From Owenia fusiformis (taxonomy: Eukaryota > Annelida > Polychaeta > Sabellida > Oweniidae), in the NCBI GenBank assembly GCA_903813345.2, contig CAIIXF020000001.1, positions 31,970,556-32,034,555 of the forward strand: a stretch of 64,000 bases of DNA, given 5' to 3'. Positions within the stretch are counted from its first letter, which is position 1, and each line of letters begins with the position of its first letter. The notes under the pieces are model-generated. The model had not been told where the DNA came from, did not search any database, and worked only from the letters and a program-made list of their open reading frames with translations. Positions 22,873 to 37,500 of the stretch are shown here, piece after piece. The translations under genes and the position numbers were made by a program.

Positions 22873-25597
22873 CACAACATACAAATACCCGGTCATGATT
22901 GTATATGGACTTTGAATTCAGGCTATAATCATGTCGAGATTGTACACAAATCCACAAAATCGAATGCCATCTTAGATCTACATACTGGAAAAGCATGTAT
23001 TTTTGTATACAGTCAACAAAACAAAGAAATACAATTCAGTAATACAATAAATATATTCAGTATCTGTTTAATATATAAATGTAAATATTTCTGGTTGGTA
23101 GAAACCATTGGTTGGTAACACAATTAAAACATAATAAAAAACAGAAACTTAAGTAGTAAATTATATAATGGCAGATACAGCTGAGTTACAACTTTCTGTT
23201 CTGCTGGATAACATGTTGCTTCACTAAAACTCCCAAACACATTGTGATGATGAACCTGGCTTTTAGAATATATTTGAGTTTCTACAAAAAGATTCAATAT
23301 CAATTTGACTATTATTGGTAATATTAATGCAATGTAGAAAGATTTCGAAATGTTACCAAATATAACCAACCCAATACAAGATTTCTTTTTTAAAAAGAGT
23401 TAGTAAGATTTTAGAATTTGAATTTTTCACTATCCATTGTAAAATACATTATTTTCTCAATCCCATCAGATAGATTGAGTAAGAATAGCACATTTCAACC
23501 ATTTCATTTTATTCAATAAATTAGCAATATATTCAAATCAATTGTCTCAAATCAAATCAAGTTTTCTTCACAATCCATAATATCATTTTCTGACACAAGA
23601 AATCAAAATATAATATCTATTACAAATATAAAAGTTATTAAAGATTTATGATGCAGAAATGCCCAAAATTGATTAGGATTTTAAAAATAGGACATCTAAT
23701 TTGATCTGGAATTTTAGCCACACTCACTTATATAAATGTGTGCAGTCCGTGCATTGTGCTGCAAATGTGACTAAAAAGATACAACTGAGTCAACATTTAC
23801 GACATAGTACATACATATCTTGCCCTTGAAAATAACATGTATAATCACTGCTTTGGTTGGAGTTTTTAAATATTTATATTCAAATGATTATCTAATTATA
23901 TAATCATCAATCAATATCTTGTGTAAATAATCAAAATTAATGCATTAAACTTTTCTTGAGACCATATTCAACATACAAGTTGCACAAGCTCTCGTGGGAA
24001 CTGTGCCCTCATAAGAGAGAATGCAGTACTCAGATATTGTGATATTATACACAGTAAAACAGCACTATACTGTAATCTTCTGATTTGTATACATTGGCAA
24101 TAAATAGTTTATAATAATATATAAATAATGCCAAAAAATGGGACAGAACAACTGTAAGATCAAAGGCTTTTTATACTACTATAATCCAGTAGATCATGTA
24201 TAACTCAGAGGAAATATAAAATCAAACAACTGCCACATTTACCTGGCATACACATTGTATATACAGCTATAAAGCATTTGTAAATTCAGTCACATACCAA
24301 AGAGAGCTACAATATTCACATACTGTAATAAATATAACATGTATAATATATATTATATATTCTCAATTCCTATTTAAAGCTCCTTGTTGCATTCTGAGAA
24401 TCATTATTGGGCAATAGATTTTTTCAGAAACTCATTTCCTCATATTGTTGACAACAGGCCTAGGCCTTAATAGACAGTGTTTCTTAAACTACAATAAAAC
24501 TTTTCTTCATGAACAGCTCTTTCTCTTCTGTATAAATTACCCTCTGAAGTGAAAACCTATAAACACATATTGAACATTTTTTCTCAGCAAGGTTTTACTA
24601 CACTGATGTATATTTTACATATCATTTTTTAATAATGCAGTCGGATTTCAATTTCAATTAAACCCTTAAGAAATGAATGTGAATACAACAGAATTAAAGT
24701 CCGTGTCGTTTGTGCGATTATAATGGCAAAATGCATTTCAAACATATTCATTGTGTAAAACACAACATAAGTTATCTACACTTAGACTAGGATTTCAAAC
24801 ATATGCAGGAGAATTGTTTAATAGAAATATGAAATTGGTACACAATTGTGCTACAAAAATGTCATTAATTTAGTGATACACATTGTCCCCTGCTTGAATG
24901 GAATATCAATCTTCAAGAAGGTTCACAATCTACACTGAAAACACAAGCTTCTTGATTGTAAGATTTCAGGAAAAGTATAATTTGTACATATAATATTAAT
25001 AATTTTATATTGCTAATTACAATATGTCAAATATAATTTTTAAAGCCACAAAAGTGGTTGGTAGGACCTATTCAGCCTTATTCTACACCTTATCAGATGA
25101 TTTCTGGCATTTCTGGGCAGTAAGTCAGATAATCCTGTTGAATAACAAGTTCAATTTCATCCATCTAACCAATAAGTTTATAACATGCATAATATTCTGG
25201 TTGTGTGTGAAGCTTAATTATATTGCTTGTAAACTATAATTCATTCATGGGATAAATACCAGAATATCAGATCAGTATGATGTTTATCCACTTGTAATAC
25301 AACACTCATTGTTGATCAAAATGATATCACTCAAATGATTTGATATTCTTTCATGTTGTGTCTTTCTCAGGGATTGTCAGCTTAGGGAAATTGAAACCAC
25401 TTGCATACGTAACTGTTAAAACAATCTTCAACTAAAATGTGATGGAAGCAAAACTTAACAGCTCAAAATTCTTAAACTGGAATTCCAAAACTGTTAAAAC
25501 GTCTTGTTAAACAATATTTCATTCATTCAATAAAATCATACCTGTCAAGATGGAACCAGTGAAATATACCAAGAGAATAATGAAATGCGGAAATGTC
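22873..25597. other. convergent intergenic region with both 3' UTRs
   Basis: CHERP ends at 22872 on the plus strand and the PGAP6-like gene ends at 25598 on the minus strand, so these 2.7 kb hold both 3' untranslated regions and the spacer. A canonical AATAAA for CHERP lies at 23046-23051. The near-palindromic ATTTTATTCAATAAAT at about 23506-23521 offers AATAAA on both strands and could serve either gene. Open frames here are short and show no family signature. Confidence 0.55.
23046..23051 (+). promoter_or_regulatory. candidate CHERP poly(A) signal
   Basis: AATAAA located 174 bp after the CHERP stop codon, the first canonical hexamer downstream. Cleavage position is not shown. Confidence 0.5.
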
Positions 25598-28500
25598 TCA
25601 TATTATTCCATTGGGCTCCTGTATATCTGCCCTCAGCATTTGTAACTGAGGTAGGAGATTATTGGATGACTCTTCATCCACTGGCATGTCTAGATCAAGC
25701 TCTTCATTGGTTGTTGTGAGTGATGTGAATCGTATAGATTGCGTCTTAATTCGTGATCTGCTTGGTAAAAGGAACACCACAGATAGCGCCATACAAGCAT
25801 GCCATACACTGTGGATGTAGGAGTAGTTGCTCTCATTCTCAAACAGTGAATAAAGTAGCAGTCCCACACCTGCAAGCACTATACCTGGGATGATAAAGAA
25901 AGCCCAGCGCTTTTTTGTGGGATACAGGCTCTTTCTCCTGTAGCACTGGCGGATCTGGAATGAATTTCAATAATTTTAGAGCAATGTACATGATAGTAGT
26001 GTTGTCGCGATTAATCGATACATCGCGATATACATCGCCAAAGCTGGTTCTGGCGATGCATCGATGTCTGAAACAAAACATCGATGTTTTTAAAAAATTT
26101 TAATTTGCTAAAAATCGCCCTTTCTTATCTTATTTTGATGCAAATTGCTTACCTTTATTCATGTATTATTTCATTTTCAAATGTTTTCTGATATTCTTTC
26201 GCTTTAAAACTGTTTTAGCTAGTCGAAATGAACCATAAATCTAAAAAAATTACTTTACTTTCATTTCACCGTTACTATGTTCCCGGATGTACCAGCGTAC
26301 TCTTATTAATTTGTTCTGTTCGATATTTTAGTGCATTAATGTTCGGTATTTCAGTGCACTTTTCTCGAACTTTTTCTCGATGTACATCGCGATGTGCATC
26401 GATGTTTACTACTGAAAATTGCCGATGCATCGATGTACGATTATGGCACATCGCGACAACACTACATGATAGTAATATCCTCATGTTCTATTTTAAATTA
26501 AATAAAAGACATGGCAGATTTTATGCTGGAATATTTTTCCAATTTGAAATAAGGAATATTGATGAATATGTGATTTATATTCCCGAAAGAGCCCTCAACA
26601 ACTACAGATATACTATAACAATAAAGGACCCATAGCCCTGTGCTCACACAGTGAATTGTGCCACATTATATTTGGAAATGATTAACTTAGTACAGAAAAT
26701 GCCATTGATATTAAACATGAGAAAGTTCCCTGAAAATGACGTACTACTGTACTTTTTGTCAAATTTAAGAGTAAATACTGAAAACTGTAATTCTAAGAGC
26801 TTTGAGAGAGGACATATGTTGCACATACAGAAACTACTAACATTCATTTTAAAGTTCTTCTTTAACTGTCACTCTGATATATTTAAAGAAAATCTTCTCA
26901 GAAACCTGACGAATTTGGGAAATTGTGATGACATGTCAAATGGGCACTATGGATAAACTGCATGAATAAATGAATATGGATATGACTTACTGTTTTACCT
27001 GTTTTAATTTGTGTGGCCAATGTTCACGGATGGATGGACGGATGGATGCCTAGTCGATCAAAAGTTCACTGTGTGAGCCAAAAACATGTTTTAATAGGAA
27101 TTAAAAAAGTGATCTCCTTGGTCCTTACCCATGATGCCAGCATTATGCTTATTCCAATGACAACTGGTGCTACAAACACCCAGAGACCATGTCGGTCATA
27201 CTCCACCCCCAGGGCAAGGCAGAGGGCAGCTAACATATGCATGATACCCCTCAGAGGCTCCCCCAGCTTTGCCATGGCTATCAATGTGATCCAGAAGGAC
27301 ATGATTGAGCCATAAAAGTCACAGAAACTCAGCACATTGTAGTCCATCATGCAATAGTGATATTCACTTTCAGCACGGTCACAGGCATGGTAGAACTGAA
27401 ACACATAGACAAGATTGTACATGTACATAGACTGCAGGTAATGGGCAAAACATGTACATTTAGTTAGAACATGCATAATCTTGATTGGGTTATTACCTTT
27501 CATGTACAGATAATCATATTCAGCATGAAAAATTGATATTGTGGCCATCTTAAAAATTCCTTCTTGAGCAGAATTCAAGCTAATATATTAAAGGATTGGT
27601 TATTTCATCTATATTATCATTTATGCAGTGATGTTTTTACTACAACGTATATAATCTTGGCTTTTTATTTTGTAGGTTACCTCCTTCTCCATTTTTATTC
27701 ATTTATATAAACCCTGAAGAGCAACTTCACCCCTTAAACATGTACCCTAAATGTGGACAAGTGTATCTTCATCTTGTCTCGATATGTGAGTCTGTCATGT
27801 CTGTAGTACATTGAATATACCGATGACTTGCAAATCATGAGTTTTCCAAAGGTCTCAAGTGCCTTCTTTCATATGATTTTTGAAATCCCCACTCCTCGGA
27901 CAACATTCTCTGTCAAAATCCCCCCCGGCACAATAATGCGTGTAAAATTCCTTACCCTCTCCACATGGGAAGGTCTAATGTAAAATGTTGAATGGTTTAT
28001 AACTTCAAAGAAAATATAATTTCAATGAAAAAGGTGGTAAAAGATGTGCCTGAATAAGCAATAAATCAATCAATCAACCCATTAATCAATCAATTCACCA
28101 ATCAATGTAAATATAAATAAATGCATCATCAATAGTAATACTGATAGTTAGTAGTTTTTTACATGTAAATGTCTTCTTTTTCCTTCCTTTATAATTGTTA
28201 TAATTTTTTGTTTGCACATGTACTTGACCTCAAGGGGTGTGAATGTACTTGAAGAATAAATAAATAAATAAGCAATAAATCCATCAATCAGTCAACTTAT
28301 ATTATTCAATCAAAATCCAACCTACTGTTGAGAAGAACATAGTGTAAAAGTACACGAGGGCAGCAACCCAGTAGCGCCTGTGGAGAGCTATTATGATGGC
28401 AGGTAAGAACATAAGATTGCTTAATGTAAGTAGAAGCACCCCTGTTAGTTGGTCAATTGGTGACACTGCCTTGGAACCATCAGAACATGCATAGCCCTGC

Positions 28501-31500
28501 CAGCCTAGAAACAAAGGTAGTTATTGGAATGGATTTGGATGCATGTGTTTAACAAGGCATTAACATGACAAAATGTCACCACCTAGTTAGGTCATTGAAG
28601 GTCAAATGTCAAATCTTAAGTCAAATCTAAAGTCAGATTTGAACTTCTGAGAACACGTAGATGATTTTGAAAATTTTTTTTAGTCAATTTGAAGCAAGTT
28701 GAAAAAAGACCTTTTTGACCTTGAGAAGGTCATTAAAGGTCAAAGGTCAAATCTAAAGTCAGATTTGAACTTCTGAGAACTTGTAAAGTCAAATTTGAAC
28801 TTCTGAAAAGATGTAGATGATTTTGAAAAAAAAATTTGGTCAATTTGAAGCAAGTTGAAAACAGACCTTTTTGAACTTTTTTGACCTTGAGAAGGTCATT
28901 AAAGGTCAAATGTCAAATCTAAAGTCAGATTTGAATTTCTGAGAACATGTAGATGATTTTGAAAAAAAAATTAGTCAATTTGAAGCAAGTTGAAAAAAGA
29001 CCTTTTTGACCTTTTTTGACCTTGAGAAGGTCATTGAAGGTCAAATGTGAAATCTAAAGTCAAATCTAAAGTCATATTTGAATTTCTGAGAACATGTAGA
29101 TGATTTTGAAAAAAAAATTTAGTCAATTTGAAGCAAGATGAAAAAATACCTTTTTGACCTTTTTTGACATTGAGAAGGTCATTGAAGGTCAAATGTCAAA
29201 TCTAAAGTCATATTTGAATTTCTGAGAACATGTAGATGATTTTGAAAAAAAAATTTAGTCAATTTGAAGCAAGTTGAAAAAAGACCTTTTTGACCTTTTT
29301 TGACCTTGAGAAGGTCTTTGAAGGTCAAATGTCAAATCTTAAGTCAAATCTTAAGTCAGATTTGAATTTCTGAGAACACGTAGATGATTTTGAAAAAAAA
29401 ATTTAGTCAATTTGAAGCAAGTTGAAAACAGACCTTTTTGACCTTTTTTGACCTTGAGAAGGTCATTGAAGGTCAAATGTCAAATCTAAAGTCAGATTTG
29501 AAGGTCAAATGTCAAATCTAAAGTCAAATCTAAAGTCAGATTTGAATTTCTGAGAACATGTAGATGATTTTGAAAAAAAATTTAGTCAATGTGAAGCAAG
29601 TTGAAAAAAGACCTTTTTGACCTTGAGAAGGTCATTGAAGGTCAAATGTCAAATCTAAAGTCAGATTTGAACTTCTGAGAACATGTAGATGATTTAGAAA
29701 AAAATTGAAGTCAGTGTAAACAGTATTTGTTAAGTTATAGGAAGTTGTAAGAAATTGTTACAGACGCCGGACGCCGGACGCCAACCTCCAACCACCAACC
29801 GCCAACCACCAACCGCCGTCGCAAAAAAACGGAGACCATAACAATATGTCACCACTTTTGGTGGTGACATAAAAACTGTTTTGGGCTGATCTATTTGGAA
29901 AACTTTATTGTACTCGAAAATACATTTGTAAATTCTTGCCTTGAAATAATCAATTGAAAAATGAATACGAAAACCTGGCCAGGAAAAAACTTGCACATGG
30001 TGTTAAAAACGCAACCAAAAGAAATTGCTATATCTTGGAAAATACAACCAATTATACAAAAAACACAACCAATTGTGTTCATTTTTTCAGGTAAGAAAGA
30101 TTTTTGATGGATGGATATACATTTTATCCAAAATTATGAACCATATCTGCCACAAGTGAGTGCAGCGTAAGAAAGATCATCTTCCTAATGTGAGTCAAAA
30201 ATTAATGCTTGTCAAAACTTAGTCATGAGTGCAAACAAAAGTTCTTCACAAATACTTCACAATCTCTGGGAGCAAAAGTTCTACATAGCCAAATACATAT
30301 GATACATGTAACATGAACATGTACTGATTGAATCATACCTCCACTACATTCACATGCTGAGAAGTGATACAGTCCACTGAAGTATTCATGGCACTCTCCA
30401 TTCTCTCCACATGATCCATCCAAACAGGGTTGAACAGCAATTACAAAGTTAACAGCCGTTGCTGGATGTAGACATGGCTCACGATCGGCCTCTTTGGGAC
30501 TAAAAAGAAGGTACAATATTTATATTATGTTGTATGTGTTCTATGCAATTCTTATGTGACATTTAACCAAGAAAGCTTTTATGCAGGTTTTCTGCATACA
30601 TAAAGGTCGTGAACTTTCTAATTTCTTTCTCTTTATTCTCACGACTTTTACACAGCTTTTGGACGAAAAAAAAGATCTATGATTAAATTCAAAAGATAAG
30701 GTATAACTTAAGATTGATATCCAACAGCCTCTAGTGGAAATATTGAATATAATTGAGGAAAACAATTCCTTCAATTCGAGAGGCTCTACGGGGGATTTCT
30801 TCAGCCACTGTCAATATTGTCTAGTTGGATTCTTGCTTTATTTTAACGATCTTAACCCTAATCTCTCCAAAAAACAATACATATCATTATTGTAAAAATA
30901 TACTGTTACTTCGTTTTGATGTTGCAAATAAGGCATTCTTGGCAAACAAAATTACCATTCATGAAATTCCTGGGGATTTTTGACTTCTTTCATATATTGG
31001 CACTAATTAGAATGGTATGAAAGTGATATTTTGAATTTTCTAAGCACTTAAGGCGCTAATTACAGAGAACAAGGTATTCGAGATTTAAAAAGAAAATCAA
31101 ATTTCACCTTATCTAATATTTTATGTTTATTTCAATAATTTCTGAAGAAATGAGCACAGTGACATTGAAATATAATATATTGATTTGTGATTTCGTTCAT
31201 ATAGATTATTACATGAGGGTTATTTAAAGGAATATTCCTGGCCAGACCATTTCTCTCCTAATATGGTAGCTATAACCATATATATACTTTCCATATTTAG
31301 CAAAACAGGGAAAAATGTTTTGATATGGTCAATATTGATCACTTGAAAATGTAGTGCCGAATTCCAGTAGGCTGCCATCTTTTAATATTTCACTCAGGAA
31401 GTGATGTCATTGACTCTCAACTTTGCATATAACACTATAAGGAGCTATTAAGAGTTACAAAACCAGCTGAATAATATGAATCTTACCTTTTTGTATGATT

Positions 31501-34500
31501 ACCAAGCATTTTATAGCATGTGGCCTGCAGACTGATGTACCAGAGCCCTGGTTCAGGATAGGGTACATACTTGACAATGCCTCTCTCTTTAAAGTTATAT
31601 GTGTTAATGGACATCTGCTGTTCTTGTTCACATTCTATACCCCTGGCTCCCACTGGGACATGGTCTTTACGGAAACAGATTGTCACAACGATGTCTTGCT
31701 TGGAGGCTGACTTATTCTGGAAGTACAAGCAGAATATATGAAAGATGGCTCTCAACGCACACAAAATACATTTATATGTATGTTAGGGATGGTGTCCAAT
31801 TCTCAACAGTTGTGGAATAAAGGAGTTAGTTTCGTTAGGGGAGGGATTAGTGTAGATTTTTGAAAGGAGGAGGGAAATTAGCGCAACAGATTTTGGACAG
31901 TCATGTGTTTGATTTTGGCCATTTCCTGGGGATTTAAACAGGTGCATATGTTAGGCGAATGCATTACCTCCAGGAAAATCACTTCTAGAGATGATAAAAT
32001 AATTTCGACTTTGAGACAGGGTAGATGCAAACAACCCACCCACATGTTTTTTCTGAAATGTTTTCCTGATTTTCAACTCCTTCCATCCCTGCTTTTTTAA
32101 TTTTTCTTGCATCAATATTTTGCGTTTTGACACACAGTTATTCCCTTAAAAGGAATAAATGATTCCTTTTAGATAAAGTAGAAAACAATATTTCCCATGT
32201 TATATTCCCATAGGGAAAAATCATTGCTTTCAGCTGAAGGAATCACTTATTCCTTTAAAGTGGTTAACTATGTGTCAAAACGCAACATATTGATGCAAGA
32301 AAAATTAAAAAAGCAGGGATGGAAGGGGTCGAAAATTAGGAAAACATTTCAGAAAAAACATGTGGGTAGATTGTTTGCATCTACCCTGTCTCAAAGTCGA
32401 AATTATTTTATCATCTCTAAAATTGATTTTCCTGGAGGTAATGCATTGGCCTAACATATGCAATTGTTTAAATCCTCAGAAAATGGCCAAAATCCAACAT
32501 ATGACTGTCCAAAATCTGTTGCGCTAATTTCCCTCCTCCTTTTAAGTTAAAGACAAATCAGCATTTTAAAATTTCGTAGGGGAGTGGGGTCAAACCATAA
32601 TGAAATTAAATTTGTTTTTCGATGACCTTTGATAATTGGACATCATCCCCTATTACTATGAATTAATGTGCACCCAGTACTCTGTTTTCAAAATGACATT
32701 ATCAAATAAACCAAAATATCACAGCATTTTTATTATCAAATAAGGTCAAAACTATGAGCTGTAAGCAAAATGCTTCACATATATATTTCAAAACGTTGCC
32801 CACAGTTTATTCCTTCACCTTGCTGAATAAAATTAGCTTGAACTTATGGCACATTAATTCAAAATACTGTAGGTTACATATTAATACTTACCAATTTGGT
32901 CATTTCAAAGCTGAACTCTAGATGTATGGTTCCACCAGTATCTAGCAGATCCCGCGTCTCAAAAGACATCACAAGAGCCTCATTTTCACGTATACCCACA
33001 GTAGCAAGCATAGGGATACCCTCGTAATGTGGGAAATATTTAGAATAAAAGTTTCTCGAGGAGTACTCAAGTTGTCCCAATTTACTCAATGCAGAGCAAA
33101 CATGTGACGAATGATGACTCTTTGTTTTATGCACTTGGCGTTTCTCACGCACCATGTGGATTTCATTATGATTTGATTCGCCAATGGAATCAATTCTGTT
33201 GACTAGATCATTTTGCTGTACATAAAATAGCTGGGGACTGCTGATTGGGGAGTCAACTGTTGAAACCTGTACTACACTGTTCACTGCACTTGTGACATTG
33301 CCATCTGTGATGTTGTAGATGATAGTGTGGGTAGGGTCAGTGATAGGGATGTCTGGTATTGATGTATTATTGATGATGGCTGAAGGTTTTGGTGACTTAC
33401 TGCAACCTGAAATCATCACAAATTTATGGAACAATAAAGAATGAGTCTGTATGATTTATGGCACAATTTATGACAGTTAATGTTTTCTTTAATAAAAGAC
33501 TGAAATTGAAGGCAAATTGGAGATCATATATTTGTCGTTTATAGAAAATATACAATGATTTAATATATGTTCATGTATACTACCAATACTTGACAGAAAA
33601 AGGTTAAGTACATAATATGTACAACTGAAGCTGAATATATATTTGTACAATACCAGTGATTGCTTACTTGATATATGTATTTGAATAGAGAGGATAAGAG
33701 TTCCTTTGTTATTATTCTTAATCTTCAAATAATGTGTGTGGCCAGCTGCAGGGGATTTCACATTTAGATGACATGGCTGACTTGTTGCATTACAAGCTAT
33801 GACAGAGCTCTGTTCATGATCTTTCTCATTGTGTTTAAATGAAGGGAGTGACTTCCCTTTACTGGTAATAGATAGGTTACAGTCATCTATGGGAACACTG
33901 GAATTATGTGCTATACATTCTATACTGTCAATTGTAAGCTTGTAATGCCAACTGTACTCCGGAACTTCAAACCTGAAATAAAAAATGCAAAAATGTTTTT
34001 TATATATTTTAGGGTTGACACAAACTGAAATATCCCAACTATTCCCTGACTATGAACAAAGATTCTTTGATCAAACAGTTGATCTCTTTCAAACAAAAAT
34101 GGAAAATGGATAAAAATGAGGAAAAAACATTTTCACTACTTGGTGTCTAGAAATGACTAAACCCAAGTAGAAATGATCTTGATTTTTGTCATAAAACACA
34201 TTACACTATATATATAATCAAAGTGGTTACATTTTTGGTATCAACAATTTAATTACATCTAGAAATTTGGTTTTAAAACTTATTTATCAAATCGAAATTT
34301 TTCTTTTCTTTGAAAATGTGACTTCTAGGTCTGATATATTTAAAAAATATTTCATCAAATGAAAGAAATGAGCCTAACATTAGTACACAGTTTTTTGTAA
34401 TGACTGAAATTAGCTCAACATAGTTTTGTAGAAACTACTTCATAATGCATGTTTAAAAATATATATTCATAGCATGGTTACCAATTAATGTATACTAAAT

Positions 34501-37500
34501 ATTGTATTACACATACATGATTATAATAAATAAACTATTCAAAAAACTGTTCTATTATATACTGCATACTCAATGTATAATTTTAAATGGATAAACCTTT
34601 TCGAACAAGTTAGATTTAATATTCTAAGCTTGGGTATTGCATGTCTCAAAAAATGTATTCAAGTTGAAATATTTATTTTTGATGAATTAATAGCTCTCCC
34701 CTTTACATCAATGGTACCCTGCACGAAGAGTCTAGTTATAAAATACCCTTTGCCTAGTACAGACTGAATCAAAATAAATAGTACCGTGGGTACTGGGCTC
34801 AAATGGTATTGCTCAGAAAGAGTTTAGTGAATGATGGCTAAAATGGCAGACAATAAAAATGAGCCAAAAAGCAGATATAAATATTTGTTAATTCTTTTAC
34901 AATGCAGGACACCTGAAATTTTCCGCAACTAAAATGGCAGCCACTTTGAAAATAGGCAACATTTTGAACCTGGACACACACAGGAGGGACTTCTGTATTA
35001 AAGAAGAACCAAAATAATTTAAAACACCAATCTCTAATATTTGTTTTATGAAAGAAATAAAAATGTTACCATAACTAAACTTAAATATTCAAAAGATCAC
35101 ATTTCAATTAAAAAAAATCAAAATTGTTGGCGACATTGAGAACGTCGAAATAAACTGATGAACTTCATTCTCCAAACCGAGACTGTTTTCCAGCCTTATC
35201 AATGTTGTAACAGTTTTATTACCTCAATAAATTATTGTAAACTAGATAATGGCAACTCCACGGAGTAGCAAATCCCAACGAACAAAATATCAATTACCGA
35301 ATTCCAATCAATTATACTCATTACTTTGGTTGAAAATGAAGAAATTAGATTTTAGAATTGCGAATTCCTGCAAAGCAGCCATTTTGAATTTTCTGAGGTA
35401 CAAATCTGAAAAATAATACCATAATTGTGATCTACTCCAAAATTCCTTCAATTTGAGTATAATATAGCCATACTTTGAAGGGATCGAAAAATTATTGCGA
35501 AATCGTACATTAGACGGCCATTTTGAATTTTACGAGGCTCGATTCAGAAAAAAGATACAATATTTGCAATCTACTCTTAATTGCCTTTCATTTGAGTATA
35601 ATAAAGCTATACTTCAGAGAGATCTAAAAATTAGCGAAAATTTCTGTTTTCCTGTCCCCCCATACATGGCCCCTGGGGGTCAGGATGAAAAACACGGAAT
35701 ATATGTGAAATAGATAAATGTTGTGAATACACTACCGAAATTTCAAACAATAATATTAATTACTTTGGTTTAGAATGAAAAAATTTATGATTTTTGCGAA
35801 AAAGTCCCGTCAGTTTTAAAGCGGCGGCCATCTTGAAAAAATTTTTTTTTGCGTAAAACTATTCACCAATATACATCTTTCCACTAAATATGAAGAAAAT
35901 CTTTCAACTAGTATTTGAGTTATCTTCCGGACAGACGGACGGACTGACTGACTGACTGACTGACTGACTGACGGACAGACGGACGGAGGGCTTCACTATA
36001 TCCCTAACGAACTTCGTTCGTTGGGATAATAAAATATAATATTTTCCATAAACTGATATAACAATAGGCAATAAATAGCTTCAAAATGAAGATGCATGTA
36101 CAGAACATGTATATGTATATAAATTAAATAAACTGGGCTGGTCTATTACGTTATAATTATGCGGAATATATCAAATGGCTAATTTGAAAAAAGGTCCTTC
36201 CGAAAAGCCAATGGTAAGACTTCTTCAGTAGAGACTAGCCTGTTTTTCATTCAAAACTTTTTACCTCCTATCAAGATGAGTCTCTTGATTAATTGGAATG
36301 ATTTTAAACACAACAAAATCTTTTAATATTTTCAGCATTTTTCACTTTAATTCAGAGGTTCAATCTGACTTTTCTACTTAGCCTTTTTAATAATGACTTA
36401 AAATACCCTGACAATATCAATATGGTTTTCCATGATTCCTGAGAGAAACTTCAAAGAGTATTGAGTTATCGCCATTATCCATGTTAATATGCACCATGTG
36501 TTATTGAGATGTTCTAACAGTATGAAACTATCACATGAAAACCCAGTTTTTAGAAGTTAGACAGATAACAGTGATATCCCCAAGATGGGTGCAAAATTCT
36601 CATTTTCACAATTCAGACCAAAATTGGTCAAAATATGCCAATTTTTCATGATTTTTCTCATTTCCAACTGGGTGCAAATGGATTTTCAGGTAGGTGCAAA
36701 GCTGTTTTCAAAATCTCAGGTGGGTGCTGTGCCCACTTGCTTTAATCCTGTAGAGACCAATGTACCAAACAGTAACAAAACAAGTCAACCATATCCCAAC
36801 ATTACCCGGCAACAACAATACCCCAATATTACTAGGCAATAATATTCCCAAATTACCAGGCAACAACAATACCCCAATATTACTAGGCAATAATATTCCC
36901 AAATAACCAGGCAATACAATTCTAACCATACCAAGCAATTATTAAAAAGTTGTTTAAATATATTACAATGGAACCAATTAATGTAAAAAGGTACCAGACC
37001 ACATAATCATGGTTATCCATTGAAAGCACTTGTATTATGTCATTAAGGGGAGGTGACCAAATGCCAAGATGAAGAGTTCAATAAAATGTAGTAAATTTTG
37101 CTATTTAGGGAGGGGGTAAGAATACAATTTCATATTTCATATGTTACATATACACGGGGGATAAGCAAAACGAGGGCGAAGCCACGGACTGCGACTCGCG
37201 TAATTCAAAACGAGATTACAACGCATTATAGCTGAACAATGGCGGTAAGTCCAAACTTAATTTGGAAGGCATGTTAGGATTTGGGGTAGATTATTGGTTT
37301 GGATATTCTACAGAATAGCTAGTATGTTCCAGTCGGTGATCAACATATTCATACTCCAACTGCAATGGCATTCTTGGTGCTCGGCTGTCCAATAGTTTAG
37401 CATGAACACAAATGAATTCGAAATCTGCCACAAAAAATGTAATTTTGTCAATATTTGTCCCTTATATACCGATTTAAACAAAGGAATCAGAAATGACATC

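Noticed and set aside
26228-26635. 135-residue plus-strand frame in the PGAP6-gene intron
   Set aside because: It runs across the border of the hAT MITE (ends 26464) and shows no family signature.
27013-27315. 100-residue plus-strand frame
   Set aside because: Antisense shadow of PGAP6-type exon 10, whose minus-strand reading matches the family.
28573-29700. Regularly spaced repeats considered as a CRISPR array
   Set aside because: Unit lengths vary (135-179 bp), the whole unit is repeated with no unique spacers, and the sequence is an animal intron.
31951-32454. Two related 60-85-residue frames sharing MQEKLKKQGWK
   Set aside because: They are the same arm of the fold-back element read on opposite strands, not a gene pair.
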